From contig NZ_CP017248.1 of assembly GCF_001735805.1 (NCBI RefSeq), forward strand, positions 1,860,001 through 1,924,000: a stretch of DNA of 64,000 nt, read 5' to 3'. The position numbers and the translations under genes are program-made. Origin of the DNA: Streptomyces fodineus (GTDB taxonomy: Bacteria; Actinomycetota; Actinomycetes; Streptomycetales; Streptomycetaceae). The notes beneath the pieces are model-generated. The model was not told where the DNA came from. It saw only the letters and a program-made list of their open reading frames with translations, and searched no databases. Positions 44,502 through 53,452 of the stretch are shown here, in pieces. Within the stretch, counting starts at the first letter, position 1, and each line of letters opens with the position of its first letter.

Positions 44502-46093
44502 CTCAGCTTGGTGTTTAACCTCGACCGTTCACCTGACCCGCTGATCTTGGTTCGTTCCCGGGACAGCAGGGCGGCCGTTCTTCACGCTTCGAGGTGTCGA
44601 GCAACGTCGCGTGAAGGAACGGCCGCTGGTGAAGAGTCTCGCCCCTGAACAGTCCGCTGACGCCGCGTTGGGCATCCTGTCCCACTTTCGTGTCCAGTTC
44701 TACGACTGCCTCTACACCCGGGCGGATGCGCTCTTCGAGCTCACCGACGCGGTGCTGTGCGCGGACGGCCCGGTGACGTCGCTCGTCGAGTTGACGCTCA
44801 CAGCCGAGCACCGGCGTGGGCACGGGGCGATGTACGACGCGGTCAACCACGGCTGGCTGGAACCGCGGCGCCTGCGCAGACTGCTGGCCTCTACGCCGCT
44901 GCCACGTGCCGCCGACGGGCGGATCGTGCTCGCGGTGGACGTGAGCAACTGGCTGCGGCCCGACGCCCCCACCAGCCCGGAGTTGCTGTTCTGCCACGTC
45001 TACGGGCGGGGCCGCAGCGCGGATCAGTTCATCCCCGGCTGGCCCTACTCCTTCGTCGCCGCACTGGAGACGGGACGCACGTCGTGGACGGCCGTGCTGG
45101 ACGCGATCCGGCTGGGGCCGTCCGACGATGCCACCGCGGTGACCGCCACCCAGCTGCGCGAGGTGGTCACCCGGCTGGTGCACGCCGGGCAGTGGCGGCC
45201 GGGCGACGCGGACATCCTCGTCGTCATGGACACCGGCTACGACGTCACCCGCCTCGCCTACGTCCTGTCCGACCTGCCCGTTGAGCTGGTCGGCCGGCTC
45301 CGCTCGGACCGTGTCATGCTCCGGGATGCTGGCCCGCGCCGCTCCACCCCCCGCGGCGGACAGCCCCGCAAGCACGGCGGTGTCCTCACCTTCTCCAAGC
45401 CGGAGTCCTGGCACACCCCCGACCAGGCCACGACGTGCGACACCGCCCGCTACGGCACGGCCGAAGCCATCGCTTGGGATCGGATGCACCCCCGATTGCA
45501 GGCCCGTGGCCCCTGGCTCGACCACTGCGGTGAACTTCCCCTGATCCACGGCACGTTGATCCGGCTGAAGGTCGAGTACCTGCCCGGTGACCGCGACCCG
45601 AAGCCGGTGTGGCTGTGGTCCTCGCGCACCGGGATGACCGGCGCAGACGTCGATGTGCGCTGGCAGGCGTTCCTCCGCAGATTCGATCTTGAACACACCT
45701 TCCGGCTGTTCAAACAGACCCTGGGCTGGACCGTCCCCAAGGTCCGCGATCCGCACACGGCCGACCTGTGGACGTGGCTGATCATCGCCGCCCACACCCA
45801 ACTCCGCCTCGCCCGGCCACTCGCCGAGGACCTGCGCCGGCCCTGGGAACGGCCCAGCGAGCCACGTCGGCTCACCCCGGCCCGAGTCCGCCGGGGGTTC
45901 CGCCACCTCCGCGTGAAGACCGCCCGTCCTGCCAGCGTGCCCAGACCCTCCAAGCCCGGACCCGGACGCCCACCCGGCTCGAAGAACCGCAGGTCAGCAC
46001 CACGTCACGAGCCCGGGAAGACCGTGAAACGAATCGAAACCCTCACCGAACATGTCCGCCTGAAACAGCAGCGAGGTTAATGATCAAGCTCAG
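44502..46093 (+). mobile_element. Insertion sequence with NF041680-type transposase and imperfect terminal inverted repeats
   Basis: Both ends carry the same sequence in opposite orientation: left TCAGCTTGGTGTTTAACCTC then G (44503-44523), right CGAGGTTAA then TGATCAAGCTCA (46072-46092). The inner nine bases (TTAACCTCG) and the outer AGCTTG match exactly; about 16 of 21 positions agree. I could not find an obvious target-site duplication. The element contains one intact gene and is the only apparently complete insertion sequence in the window. Confidence 0.65.
44611..46080 (+). CDS. Transposase, NF041680-type (IS701/IS4-like DDE)
   Basis: A 489-residue transposase starting LVKSLAPEQSADAALGILSH. 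It has a DDE arrangement: Asp in RIVLAVDVSNWLRPDAPTSP, Asp in ADILVVMDTGYDVTRLAYVL, and the C-terminal Glu in RFDLEHTFRLFKQTLGW. A basic, Pro-rich tail (KPGPGRPPGSKNRRSAPRH) follows. Nothing is broken. The stop codon lies within the right inverted repeat. Start could be the GTG/ATG at 44611 or the GTG a few codons later. Confidence 0.88.
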   Translation: MKERPLVKSLAPEQSADAALGILSHFRVQFYDCLYTRADALFELTDAVLCADGPVTSLVELTLTAEHRRGHGAMYDAVNHGWLEPRRLRRLLASTPLPRAADGRIVLAVDVSNWLRPDAPTSPELLFCHVYGRGRSADQFIPGWPYSFVAALETGRTSWTAVLDAIRLGPSDDATAVTATQLREVVTRLVHAGQWRPGDADILVVMDTGYDVTRLAYVLSDLPVELVGRLRSDRVMLRDAGPRRSTPRGGQPRKHGGVLTFSKPESWHTPDQATTCDTARYGTAEAIAWDRMHPRLQARGPWLDHCGELPLIHGTLIRLKVEYLPGDRDPKPVWLWSSRTGMTGADVDVRWQAFLRRFDLEHTFRLFKQTLGWTVPKVRDPHTADLWTWLIIAAHTQLRLARPLAEDLRRPWERPSEPRRLTPARVRRGFRHLRVKTARPASVPRPSKPGPGRPPGSKNRRSAPRHEPGKTVKRIETLTEHVRLKQQRG

Positions 46094-46204
46094 AAGCGGT
46101 TGTCTTTCCGGACGTGAGCGACGCGTTCCCGCTGGTCGGGGATAGGAGTGGTGGTTCCGTGGGAGTCGTGGCCTGTCGGGTCGTCGTTCCCCGGGAGGTC
46201 GCGG

Positions 46205-46741
46205 ATGCCGTCGGTTGTTGGACTGCTGGAACAGCACGAGCTCGCCCCTCGGCGTCGAGTCGACGGGCTGCGGGAGGAGGCCGACCGTATCCAGGCCGAG
46301 CTGGCTGCGGCCGAGCTGGAATGGCAGGTGGGCGATCGCTCGCAGGCGGGTCGATACGGTGCTGGCTCCGGACGACGGCGCCACCGCCAGGGCGGAGGTC
46401 ACCCCGGATCCGCGGGATGGGGAGGCGCGAGTCGGCGCTCCGGGACGCGGCGAAGCCGAAGTCGCAGGTGCCGGTGTGGCGACAGGGGCCTGGCGTGGTC
46501 GGCGCTGTCGGTCGACTACCAGCGCATCATCAAGACACTCGCGGACCGGGCCCGGCTTCATCAAGCGCCGCTGACCTGCCAGGAGATGGCCGTCATGTTC
46601 GGCATGGACGTGGTGCCGGCGCGGGTGCAGGCACTGCGGTCGAACGCGAAACGCCTGGTGGCCCGCGGCTGGCCGGCCGAGCAGCACCCGGGCCGGTTCA
46701 CGCTCGCTGCGGGTGTGACCGGGCCAGGCGACGGGTCATGA
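46205..46741 (+). pseudogene. Streptomyces IS-associated hypothetical gene, frameshifted
   Basis: From ATG 46205 (GGGAGG upstream): VVGLLEQHELAPRRRVDGLR and EEADRIQAELAAAELEW, then the frame is lost in the middle (a second frame reads DAAKPKSQVPVWRQGPGVVG) and returns as LSVDYQRIIKTLADRARLHQ, LTCQEMAVMFGMDVVPARVQ and LRSNAKRLVARGWPAEQHPG. Joined, it is the roughly 170-residue coiled-coil/HTH protein often found beside Streptomyces transposases. Two compensating frameshifts lie between about 46340 and 46500. Confidence 0.7.
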
Positions 46742-46820
46742 GCCGGATCATCGACCAGTAGACCATCGCTCCGCGCTGGTGGTGCGCCGCTCGAAGTCGC
46801 GCACCAGGCGGCGCGGGACC
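46725..46820 (-). pseudogene. IS5-family transposase C-terminal scrap
   Basis: Two minus-strand frames give PRRLVRDFERRTTSAE and AMVYWSMIRLMTRRLAR, the last part of IS5-type transposases (RxYERLxxxSEAxxxWAMIxLMxRRL). Only about 33 residues remain, with one frameshift. Confidence 0.6.
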
Positions 46821-46998
46821 GGCATCCTCCGAGGAGCGCAGACAGGCCGTGATCCTCGCAGCGGCTTTCTCCAGCGACCCGTCCGGCACCCGAGGACTGC
46901 GCCGTCCGGTCGGGCGGAGTCCGCCGCCCGCCAGAACGGGAGCGGCCGATCTGCTACGGCTGGTTCATCGCGCACCTGTCCTGCGAAGTACCGCCTGG

Positions 46999-47014
46999 TT
47001 GCGTATTTGCGCAA
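46999..47014 (+). promoter_or_regulatory. TTGCNTNNTTGCGCAA motif, copy 1
   Basis: Sequence TTGCGTATTTGCGCAA. It lies in an intergenic region full of transposon debris, so this copy may have lost its gene. See the copies at 54826, 59923 and 62749. Confidence 0.5.
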
Positions 47015-47430
47015 TGCGGCAAGCTAAGCTTGTGCCGCGGACTCAAGCCGCGCCTGTCGGATGAGCGCCGCAGGGAGCCGAGGCGGGCTGCAGGTTCCCG
47101 AATCAGCGGCAGAAGTATCCCGCCGCCCCGCCTGGCCGGGGCGCGCAGGAACACAGGAACACTGAAGACATGAGCAGAGGGCGGGGCATGATCGGGCCGA
47201 ACGCGGCCAGGAATCCCGACGTGATGCGGCTGGTCGTCACCGAAGGGCACCGGCTGTGCGGCCACAGCGTCCACCACGACACGGCGATGGACCGCAAACC
47301 GGCCTCCTACCAGCACAGCGGGGTCGTCGGCGCGGAGCGGATCATCGAGTGCCCGGGGTACGGACGATCGTCGACAACCCGTTCGGCTTCCCGGTGCAGT
47401 GAGATGGTCTCCCGGCGGCAGGGTACGGGG
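47015..47430. other. Gene-free stretch before pls
   Basis: The plus-strand frame from 47170 (SRGRGMIGPNAARNPDVMRL) has no family match and ends without purpose at 47481; the opposite frame is no better. I treat the region as non-coding or decayed. Confidence 0.4.
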
Positions 47431-47504
47431 GGTGAATTTTGGTATTTGATTCACCAATTTCCTCCCATGGGCGGGTTGTGAATCAATTGCACCGAGTTGG
47501 TGAA
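47431..47504 (+). promoter_or_regulatory. AT-rich pls leader with repeated GTGAA half-sites
   Basis: Within 74 bases are GGTGAA (47431), TTGATTCACCAA (47446-47457), TTGTGAATCAA (47476-47486) and TTGGTGAA (47497-47504). TTGATTCAC and GTGAATCAA form a perfect 9-base inverted repeat with a 23-base spacer, and TTCACCAA/TTGGTGAA form an alternative 8-base pair. The block is strikingly AT-rich for this genome and ends 80 bases before the pls start codon. It is either a multi-site operator or a switching leader RNA. Confidence 0.6.
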
Positions 47505-47584
47505 CGCGTCCTGTGACGAAGGGCGTCTGACAGGCCGTAAAGGGCCTACCGGCCCGTCGAACATGGAAATCCAAAGGCGCGACC

Positions 47585-50500
47585 TTGACCTCGACCGCAC
47601 TCGATGCCTCACACCCTTCCCCGGAAGTCCCAAGGAACCGGGCCCTGTTCCGCTCCGGGGCAGCCGCGCCACCCCGAACCCTCGTCGACGTCCTGGAGGC
47701 GACCGCCGCGCTGCACCCGCACGCACCCGCGCTGGACGCAGGCGCCGAGGTGCTCTCCTACCGGGAGCTGTGCACCGAGGCCCGCGCCCGCGCGCGGCGG
47801 CTTACCGAGCGGGGCATCGGCCCCGGCGACCGGGTGGGCGTACGAGTGCCATCGGGCACCGCGGAGTTGTACCTGTCGATCCTCGCGGTCCTGCACTGCG
47901 GTGCGGCCTACGTCCCAGTCGACGCCGACGACCCCGAGGAGCGCGCCGCGACCGTGTTCAGCGAGGCCGGCGTGTGTCACGTCCTCGGGCCGCACCCGCA
48001 ACCCGCCGAGCTGGTACCGCCGTCGGGAGCGGCCACGGGCTCCACACCGGCACCCGCGGACGACGCCTGGATCATCTTCACGTCCGGCTCGACCGGCGCG
48101 CCCAAGGGCGTGGCCGTCACCCACCGCTCCGCCGCGGCCTTCGTCGACGCGGAGGCCGGGCTGTTCCTGCGCGACCGGCCCCTCGGCCCGGGCGACCGCG
48201 TCCTGGCCGGCCTTTCGGTCGCATTCGACGCCTCCTGCGAGGAGATGTGGCTCGCTTGGTGCTCCGGCGCCTGCCTGGTGCCGGCCGAACGGTCCCTGGT
48301 GCGCGCCGGGCTCGAACTCGGCCCCTGGTTGGACGCCCGCGGCATCACCGCCGTCTCCACCGTGCCCACGCTCTTGGCGATGTGGCCGGAGGAGGCACTG
48401 CGCCGGGTCCGGTTGCTGATCCTGGGCGGCGAGGCCTGCCCGCCCGGACTCGTCGAACGGTTCGCCCGCCCCGAGCGGGAAATGTGGAACACCTACGGCC
48501 CCACGGAGACCACCGTCGTGGCCTGCGCCGCCCGGCTGGAGCCCGGGCAGCCGGTGCGCATCGGGCTGCCGCTCGCCGGCTGGGAGTTGGCAGTGGTGGA
48601 CGAGGCCGGGAATCCCGTCGCCTTCGGCGAGCAGGGCGAACTGGTCATCGCCGGCGTCGGAACCGCCCGCTACCTCGACCCGGTCAAGGACGCGGAACGC
48701 TTCCGGCCGAGCCCGGCGCTGGGCCCGCCGCGCGCCTATCGCTCGGGCGACCTGGTGCGCGCCGACGCCGAGGGACTGGTGTTCCTCGGTCGCGCCGACG
48801 ACCAGGTCAAGCTCGGCGGACGCCGTGTCGAACTCGGCGAGATCGACACGGCCCTGCTCGCCCTGCCCGGGGTGCGCGGCGCGGCGGCGGCCGTACAGGC
48901 CACCGCGGCCGGCGCCCAGGTGCTGGTCGGCTACATCGTCGCGCAGGAGACCGCCGACGGCCGCTCGGCCTTCGACGCCGACAAGGCCAGGGCGCTGCTG
49001 GGCGAGCGGCTCCCCGCACCGCTGGTGCCTGTGCTGGCCGAGGTGGCGGACCTGCCCACGCGGGCGTCCGGAAAGGTGGACCGCAAGGCGCTGCCCTGGC
49101 CGGTGCAGCTGGCCGGTGCCGGGCACGGTGGCGAGGCGGCCCACCGGTTGCACGGGACCGCCGCCCGGCTGGCGGACGTATGGGAGGAGTTGCTGGGCCT
49201 GCGGCCCGGCCCGGGCAGCGACTTCGTCGAGCTGGGCGGCACCAGCCTGACCGCCGCCCGGATGGCCTCGATGCTGCGCCGGGACTACCCGGGCCTTTCG
49301 GTCGCCGACCTCTACCGGCATCCGGTCCTGCAGAGCATGGCCGACCATCTCGACTCCCTGACCGGCGCCGCAGCGGAGGTGCGCCCCGCCCGGCCCGTGC
49401 CCCGGCGGACCGCCGTGGTGCAGTTCCTCGTCTCCCTGGCCGGTTACGGCGTCACCGGATTGCGGGGCCTGGTCGGGCTGGCCGCGGCGGACGACGTCAT
49501 CGGCTGGATCGCGCCGCACCGGTGGGCGCCGCACACCTCGTGGTGGCTGGTCGTGGCCGGGTGGGTGCTGCTGTTCAGCGCGCCCGCGCGCTGCCTGCTC
49601 GGGGCGGCCCTCGCCCGCGCACTGGCCGGCTCGATCACTCCGGGCGCCCATCCGCGCGGCGGCGCCGTCCACCTGCGCCTGTGGAGCGCGGAGCGTGCGG
49701 TCGTGGCGTTCGGCGTACCGTCCCTGCTCGGCACCCCCTGGGCAGCGCTGTACGCCCGGACCCTCGGCTGCCGCACCGGGCGGGACATATGGCTGCACGC
49801 CATGCCCCCGGTGACGGGCCTGGCCGAGCTGGGCGACGGGTGCAGTGTCGAACCGGAGGCGGACATCGCAGGCTGGTGGCTCGACGGCGACAGGCTGCAC
49901 GTCGGCAGGGTCGTCGTCGGCGCGGACGCCCGGGTGGGCCACCGCAGCACCCTGCTGCCGGGCGCTGTCCTCGGCCACGGTGCGGAACTCGCTGCCGGCG
50001 GCTGCCTGGGCGGCCGTATCCCCGACGGCCAGGTATGGACCGGCTCCCCCGCCCGGCCGGCTGCACCCACCGAATGCCTCGCCGAGCCGAACTGGCCCGC
50101 CCCGCCGACGGACCGCCGGCGCCGCTGGCACCTCGCCTACGCGCTGTCGCTCGCCCTGCTGCCACTGCTGTCGTTGCTGGCCGCCGCCCCGGCGCTCGCC
50201 GTCACCTGGCTGCTGGTGCGCGGTACGGCCACGCTGTCCGGGGCGACCTGGCGGCTGCTCGCGGCGGCACCCCTGTTCGCCGTGCTGACCACCGTGTGCG
50301 GCATGCTCATCACCGCGCTCACCGTGCGCCTGCTGAGCCGCGGGATCGCGCCCGGCCTGCACCGCGCCGACGGGGGCGTGGCCTGGCGGGCGTGGCTGGT
50401 GACTCGGCTGCTCGACGGCGCTCGGAGCAGCCTGTTCCCGCTCTACGCGAGCCTCGCCACACCCGCCTGGCTGCGCCTCCTCGGCGCCCGGGTCGGCCGC

Positions 50501-51544
50501 GGCGCCGAGATCTCGACCGTGCTGCCGCTGCCGTCGCTGCTCCGGGTCGAGGACGGGGCGTTCCTCGCCGACGACACGCTCGTGGCCCCCTTCGAACTGC
50601 GTGGCGGATGGATGCGGTTGGGGGCCGTGCGGATCGGCAGGCGGGCCTTCGTCGGCAACTCCGGCATTGTTGGCCCCGGCCGTGAGGTGGCCGACCACGC
50701 CCTGGTTGGCGTGCTGTCCGACGCACCGGCGCACGCCGAGCCGCACTCGTCGTGGATCGGCCGGCCCGCGATGCCGCTGCCCCGCGTGGCCGGGATCGCC
50801 GACGCGGCGCGGACGTTCGCCCCGCCCAGGCGGCTGGTGGCGGCCCGCGCGGCCGTCGAGGCGTGCCGCGTGCTGCCGGTGATCCTCGGCACGCTGCTGG
50901 CCGAGGGCCTGCTACTGGCCCAGCAGAGGGCCCTGGACGTGGGCGGCTTGTCCCTGGCGGCACTCGCGGGCGTCCCGCTGCTGCTGGCCGCGTCCCTGGT
51001 GGCCTGCCTGACCACGACCGCCGCCAAGTGGCTGCTCGTGGGCCGGTTCCGTCCGGTGGAGCGGCCCCTGTGGTCGTCGTTCGTGTGGCGCAACGAGTTG
51101 TTCGACACGTTCGTGGAGGTGCTGGCCGTGCCGTGGGGCATCGCCGCGCACCTGGGCACGCCTGTGGTGAACTGGTGGCTGCGCAGCCTCGGCGCGCGCA
51201 TCGGACGCGGGGTGTGGTGCGACACGTACTGGTTGCCGGAGACAGATCTGGTGAGCATCGGGGACGGCGCCGCCGTCAACCGTGGCTGTGTGCTGCAGAC
51301 CCACCTCTTCCACGACCGGATCATGCGGATGGACAGCGTGCGCCTGGCCGCCGGCGCCTCCTTGGGCCCGCACAGCATCGTCCTGCCCGGCACCGCGATC
51401 GGCGCCGGTACGTCCATCGCCTCGGCGTCCCTGGTGATGCGCGGGGAGACGGTGCCCGACGGCACCCGTTGGGCCGGCAACCCCATCGCCGGCATCCCCG
51501 CGGCCCGCCACGCCGCCCGGCTCACCGAAGGGGAAACGGCATGA
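47585..51544 (+). CDS. pls: Epsilon-poly-L-lysine-synthetase-like NRPS (Pls/PosA family, adenylation-PCP-membrane)
   Basis: A 1319-residue membrane NRPS with the Pls layout. The adenylation domain (residues about 30-520) has A3 IIFTSGSTGAPKGVAVTHRS, A4 SVAFDASCEEMWLAW, A5 MWNTYGPTETTVVACAAR, A7 YRSGDLVRADAEGLVFLGR and A10 Lys in SGKVDRKALPW. The carrier domain has its phosphopantetheine Ser near residue 553 (DFVELGGTSLTAARMAS). The rest is a TIGR02353-type terminal region: three membrane-helix pairs alternating with three tandem hexapeptide-like/condensation-like domains (about 740-820, 945-1040, 1195-1305). Pls activates lysine and polymerises it through the side-chain amine; related enzymes use diaminobutyrate or beta-lysine, so the monomer here is inferred. 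Length equals that recalled for S. albulus Pls. TTG start at 47585 with AAAGG upstream. The stop overlaps the M1 peptidase start by 4 bases. Confidence 0.88.
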   Translation: MTSTALDASHPSPEVPRNRALFRSGAAAPPRTLVDVLEATAALHPHAPALDAGAEVLSYRELCTEARARARRLTERGIGPGDRVGVRVPSGTAELYLSILAVLHCGAAYVPVDADDPEERAATVFSEAGVCHVLGPHPQPAELVPPSGAATGSTPAPADDAWIIFTSGSTGAPKGVAVTHRSAAAFVDAEAGLFLRDRPLGPGDRVLAGLSVAFDASCEEMWLAWCSGACLVPAERSLVRAGLELGPWLDARGITAVSTVPTLLAMWPEEALRRVRLLILGGEACPPGLVERFARPEREMWNTYGPTETTVVACAARLEPGQPVRIGLPLAGWELAVVDEAGNPVAFGEQGELVIAGVGTARYLDPVKDAERFRPSPALGPPRAYRSGDLVRADAEGLVFLGRADDQVKLGGRRVELGEIDTALLALPGVRGAAAAVQATAAGAQVLVGYIVAQETADGRSAFDADKARALLGERLPAPLVPVLAEVADLPTRASGKVDRKALPWPVQLAGAGHGGEAAHRLHGTAARLADVWEELLGLRPGPGSDFVELGGTSLTAARMASMLRRDYPGLSVADLYRHPVLQSMADHLDSLTGAAAEVRPARPVPRRTAVVQFLVSLAGYGVTGLRGLVGLAAADDVIGWIAPHRWAPHTSWWLVVAGWVLLFSAPARCLLGAALARALAGSITPGAHPRGGAVHLRLWSAERAVVAFGVPSLLGTPWAALYARTLGCRTGRDIWLHAMPPVTGLAELGDGCSVEPEADIAGWWLDGDRLHVGRVVVGADARVGHRSTLLPGAVLGHGAELAAGGCLGGRIPDGQVWTGSPARPAAPTECLAEPNWPAPPTDRRRRWHLAYALSLALLPLLSLLAAAPALAVTWLLVRGTATLSGATWRLLAAAPLFAVLTTVCGMLITALTVRLLSRGIAPGLHRADGGVAWRAWLVTRLLDGARSSLFPLYASLATPAWLRLLGARVGRGAEISTVLPLPSLLRVEDGAFLADDTLVAPFELRGGWMRLGAVRIGRRAFVGNSGIVGPGREVADHALVGVLSDAPAHAEPHSSWIGRPAMPLPRVAGIADAARTFAPPRRLVAARAAVEACRVLPVILGTLLAEGLLLAQQRALDVGGLSLAALAGVPLLLAASLVACLTTTAAKWLLVGRFRPVERPLWSSFVWRNELFDTFVEVLAVPWGIAAHLGTPVVNWWLRSLGARIGRGVWCDTYWLPETDLVSIGDGAAVNRGCVLQTHLFHDRIMRMDSVRLAAGASLGPHSIVLPGTAIGAGTSIASASLVMRGETVPDGTRWAGNPIAGIPAARHAARLTEGETA

Positions 51545-52965
51545 CCTGGTGCAGCCGCCGCGCCCTGGTCCGGGGCGCGGCGCTCGCCCCGCTGGCGGCG
51601 ATGGCCACGGACGGCCTGCCGAAAACGGCGCCACGCTACTTCGCCGGCCACGGCAGCTACGATCACCGCACGCTCGCCTACGACCTCCACCTGGCCTACG
51701 ACCCGGCCGCCGGCAGGCTGGAGGGCCGGGTGCACATCCGCGCGGTGGCCGAGCGGACGCTGCGTCAGATCCGCCTCGACCTGGCGAAGCTCTCCGTGCA
51801 CGAGGCGCTGGTCGACGGGGCCGCCGTACGGCCCGGCCGGAAGGGGCACAAACTGCTGCTGTCCGTGCCACGCCCGATCCCGGCGGACACCTCCTTCACC
51901 CTGGAGATCGGCTACGGCGGCCGGCCCGGCCCGGTCCGCACACCGTTCGGGCAGATCGGCTGGGACCGCACGGGCGACGCACACGGCGGCACCATGGTGG
52001 CCGCCCAGCCGCTGGGCGCCCCGTCGTGGTTCCCGTGCAACGACCGGCCGGACGACAAGGCCGAGTTCACCTTCCGGGTGACCGTGCCCCGCGGCCACCA
52101 GGCGCTCGCCAACGGAGCCCTGCTGGAGCGGCGCACCTCGGACACCACCGAGTGCTGGACGTACCACCATGGGGGTCCCATGGCCCCCTACCTCGCCGCG
52201 CTGTACACCGGCCGCTTCGCGCACGAGACCTGGCAGGCCACGGACAGCGCGACCGGCCGCCCGGTCACCGGCCGCAACGCTTACCCCGTCCACCTGTCCG
52301 GCCAGGCCCGGCACGATCTGGGCCGCCAGCCGGAGATGTTCGAGACGTTCACGCGGTGGTTCGGGCCGTATCCCTTCGAGACGTACGGCGCCGTCGTCGT
52401 GGACGCCGACCTGGACCAGCCGGTGGAGAACCAGACCGCGTCCGTCTTCGGCCGCAACCACATCGACGGCGAGCGCACCTGGGAGACGCTGGTGGCCCAC
52501 GAACTCGTCCACCAGTGGTACGGCAACAGCGTTGGCCTGCGCGACTGGCGGGACATCTGGCTCAACGAAGGCTTCGCTACCTATGGGGAATGGCTCTGGT
52601 CGGAGCACATCGGCGAGGACTCCGCCGACACCATCGCCCGGGCGGCCTGGCACACCCTCGCCCGGCAGGGCACGGGGTTGCGGATCGCCGACCCCGGCCC
52701 CGACCGCATCTTCGACGACCGGGTGTACAACCGGGGCGCGTGCACGCTGCACGCGCTGCGCCTGACGATGGGCGACGACCGCTTCTTCGCGATGCTGCGC
52801 GGCTGGCACCACGCCCATCGCGGTGAAAGCGTCGACACCGCCGCCTTCATCGCTCATGCCGACCGGGCGATGCCGAGGGCGGTGGAACCCCTGCTGCGCG
52901 CCTGGCTCTACGACACCTGCCTGCCGCCCCTGCCTCCGCCGGAACCGGGAAACGCGCGGAGCTGA
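51541..52965 (+). CDS. Secreted M1-family zinc metallopeptidase, likely poly-lysine-degrading partner (Pld-like)
   Basis: A 474-residue exported peptidase. The N-terminus has SRRALVRGAALAPLAAMA, a signal of Tat-like or Sec type. The catalytic domain has the gluzincin motif VAHELVHQWYGN plus NEGFATYGEWLW (HExxH-18-E) and the exopeptidase-type loop preceding it (VENQTASVFG, in place of the family GAMEN). The C-terminal ARM-like domain of full M1 aminopeptidases is shortened. The ATG overlaps the pls stop (ATGA), so the two are coupled. In epsilon-poly-lysine producers the polymer is degraded by a membrane-associated zinc aminopeptidase (Pld) of this kind, which also protects the producer; that role is inferred from position and family. 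Confidence 0.88.
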   Translation: MTWCSRRALVRGAALAPLAAMATDGLPKTAPRYFAGHGSYDHRTLAYDLHLAYDPAAGRLEGRVHIRAVAERTLRQIRLDLAKLSVHEALVDGAAVRPGRKGHKLLLSVPRPIPADTSFTLEIGYGGRPGPVRTPFGQIGWDRTGDAHGGTMVAAQPLGAPSWFPCNDRPDDKAEFTFRVTVPRGHQALANGALLERRTSDTTECWTYHHGGPMAPYLAALYTGRFAHETWQATDSATGRPVTGRNAYPVHLSGQARHDLGRQPEMFETFTRWFGPYPFETYGAVVVDADLDQPVENQTASVFGRNHIDGERTWETLVAHELVHQWYGNSVGLRDWRDIWLNEGFATYGEWLWSEHIGEDSADTIARAAWHTLARQGTGLRIADPGPDRIFDDRVYNRGACTLHALRLTMGDDRFFAMLRGWHHAHRGESVDTAAFIAHADRAMPRAVEPLLRAWLYDTCLPPLPPPEPGNARS

Positions 52966-53013
52966 AACCTGCCGCATGTCCGGTGCGCCCGCTTCATCAC
53001 CCCGGCGGGCGTG

Positions 53014-53443
53014 CCACTTCGACATGCCGCTCGGCCACGCTCGGGGCAGCCTGGATTCGCGAGCCGCCCCGAGTGACCGACTCGTCCCAAGGGGACTCCG
53101 GCGAAAACAGGAGACTCTCGATCGGGCTTCGCCCGAAGCCGCCGCGTCCGTGCGCTCGCCGCCGGTGCCCTGTCCGCCGCCATGCTGTCGACCGGTACGG
53201 CAGGAGCCGTCACCGCGACCGGGACGCCGGCCCCCGGGCCCTCCATGACCCCCACGGGTATGCCGAGCACGAAGCCGTCACGGACACCGACCGCCACGGG
53301 CTCGATCACCCTCTCGGCCGACCACAAGGCGGTCAAGGCGGCAAGTGGACCACGCTGAGGACCACGACGGCCGTCAACGAGAACTGCACCTGCACGATCA
53401 AGCGGACGTTCACCGAAAAGGGCACCGAGCAGGCGGTGAGCTG
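53014..53443 (+). pseudogene. Broken copy of the small secreted protein gene at 55880
   Basis: The region repeats the 55770-56290 sequence with about 80% or better visual identity, including 100 bases upstream of the start. The coding part reads RALAAGALSAAMLSTGTAGA then TPTATGSITLSADHKAVKA, after which about 75 bases (the first Ig-like strands) are deleted and the frame shifts. The other frame ends GKWTTLRTTTAVNENCTCTI, KRTFTEKGTEQAVS. The start codon is also lost (ATGAGTTTC in the intact copy is CTCTCGATC here). Confidence 0.85.
53014..53443 (+). repeat. Direct repeat, left copy (partner 55770-56290)
   Basis: Shared sequence starts at about CACTTCGRCRTGCCGCTC and runs through the promoter, the conserved CGAGTGACCGACTCG palindrome-like block and the gene. 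The copies are in direct orientation and enclose rodA, a small ORF and the arsR-type gene, so recombination between them would delete that 2.3-kb block. Confidence 0.8.
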
Positions 53444-53452
53444 ATGATGACG

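Noticed and set aside
47609..50746. A 1045-residue open frame antisense to pls
   Set aside because: It is the reverse-strand shadow of a strongly biased high-GC gene; the translation is low-complexity (Gly/Arg/Pro/Gln-rich) with no domain, while the plus strand is a complete Pls.
50443..53025. An 860-residue minus-strand frame across pls and the M1 peptidase
   Set aside because: Composition is typical of an antisense shadow, and both plus-strand genes under it have full catalytic motifs.
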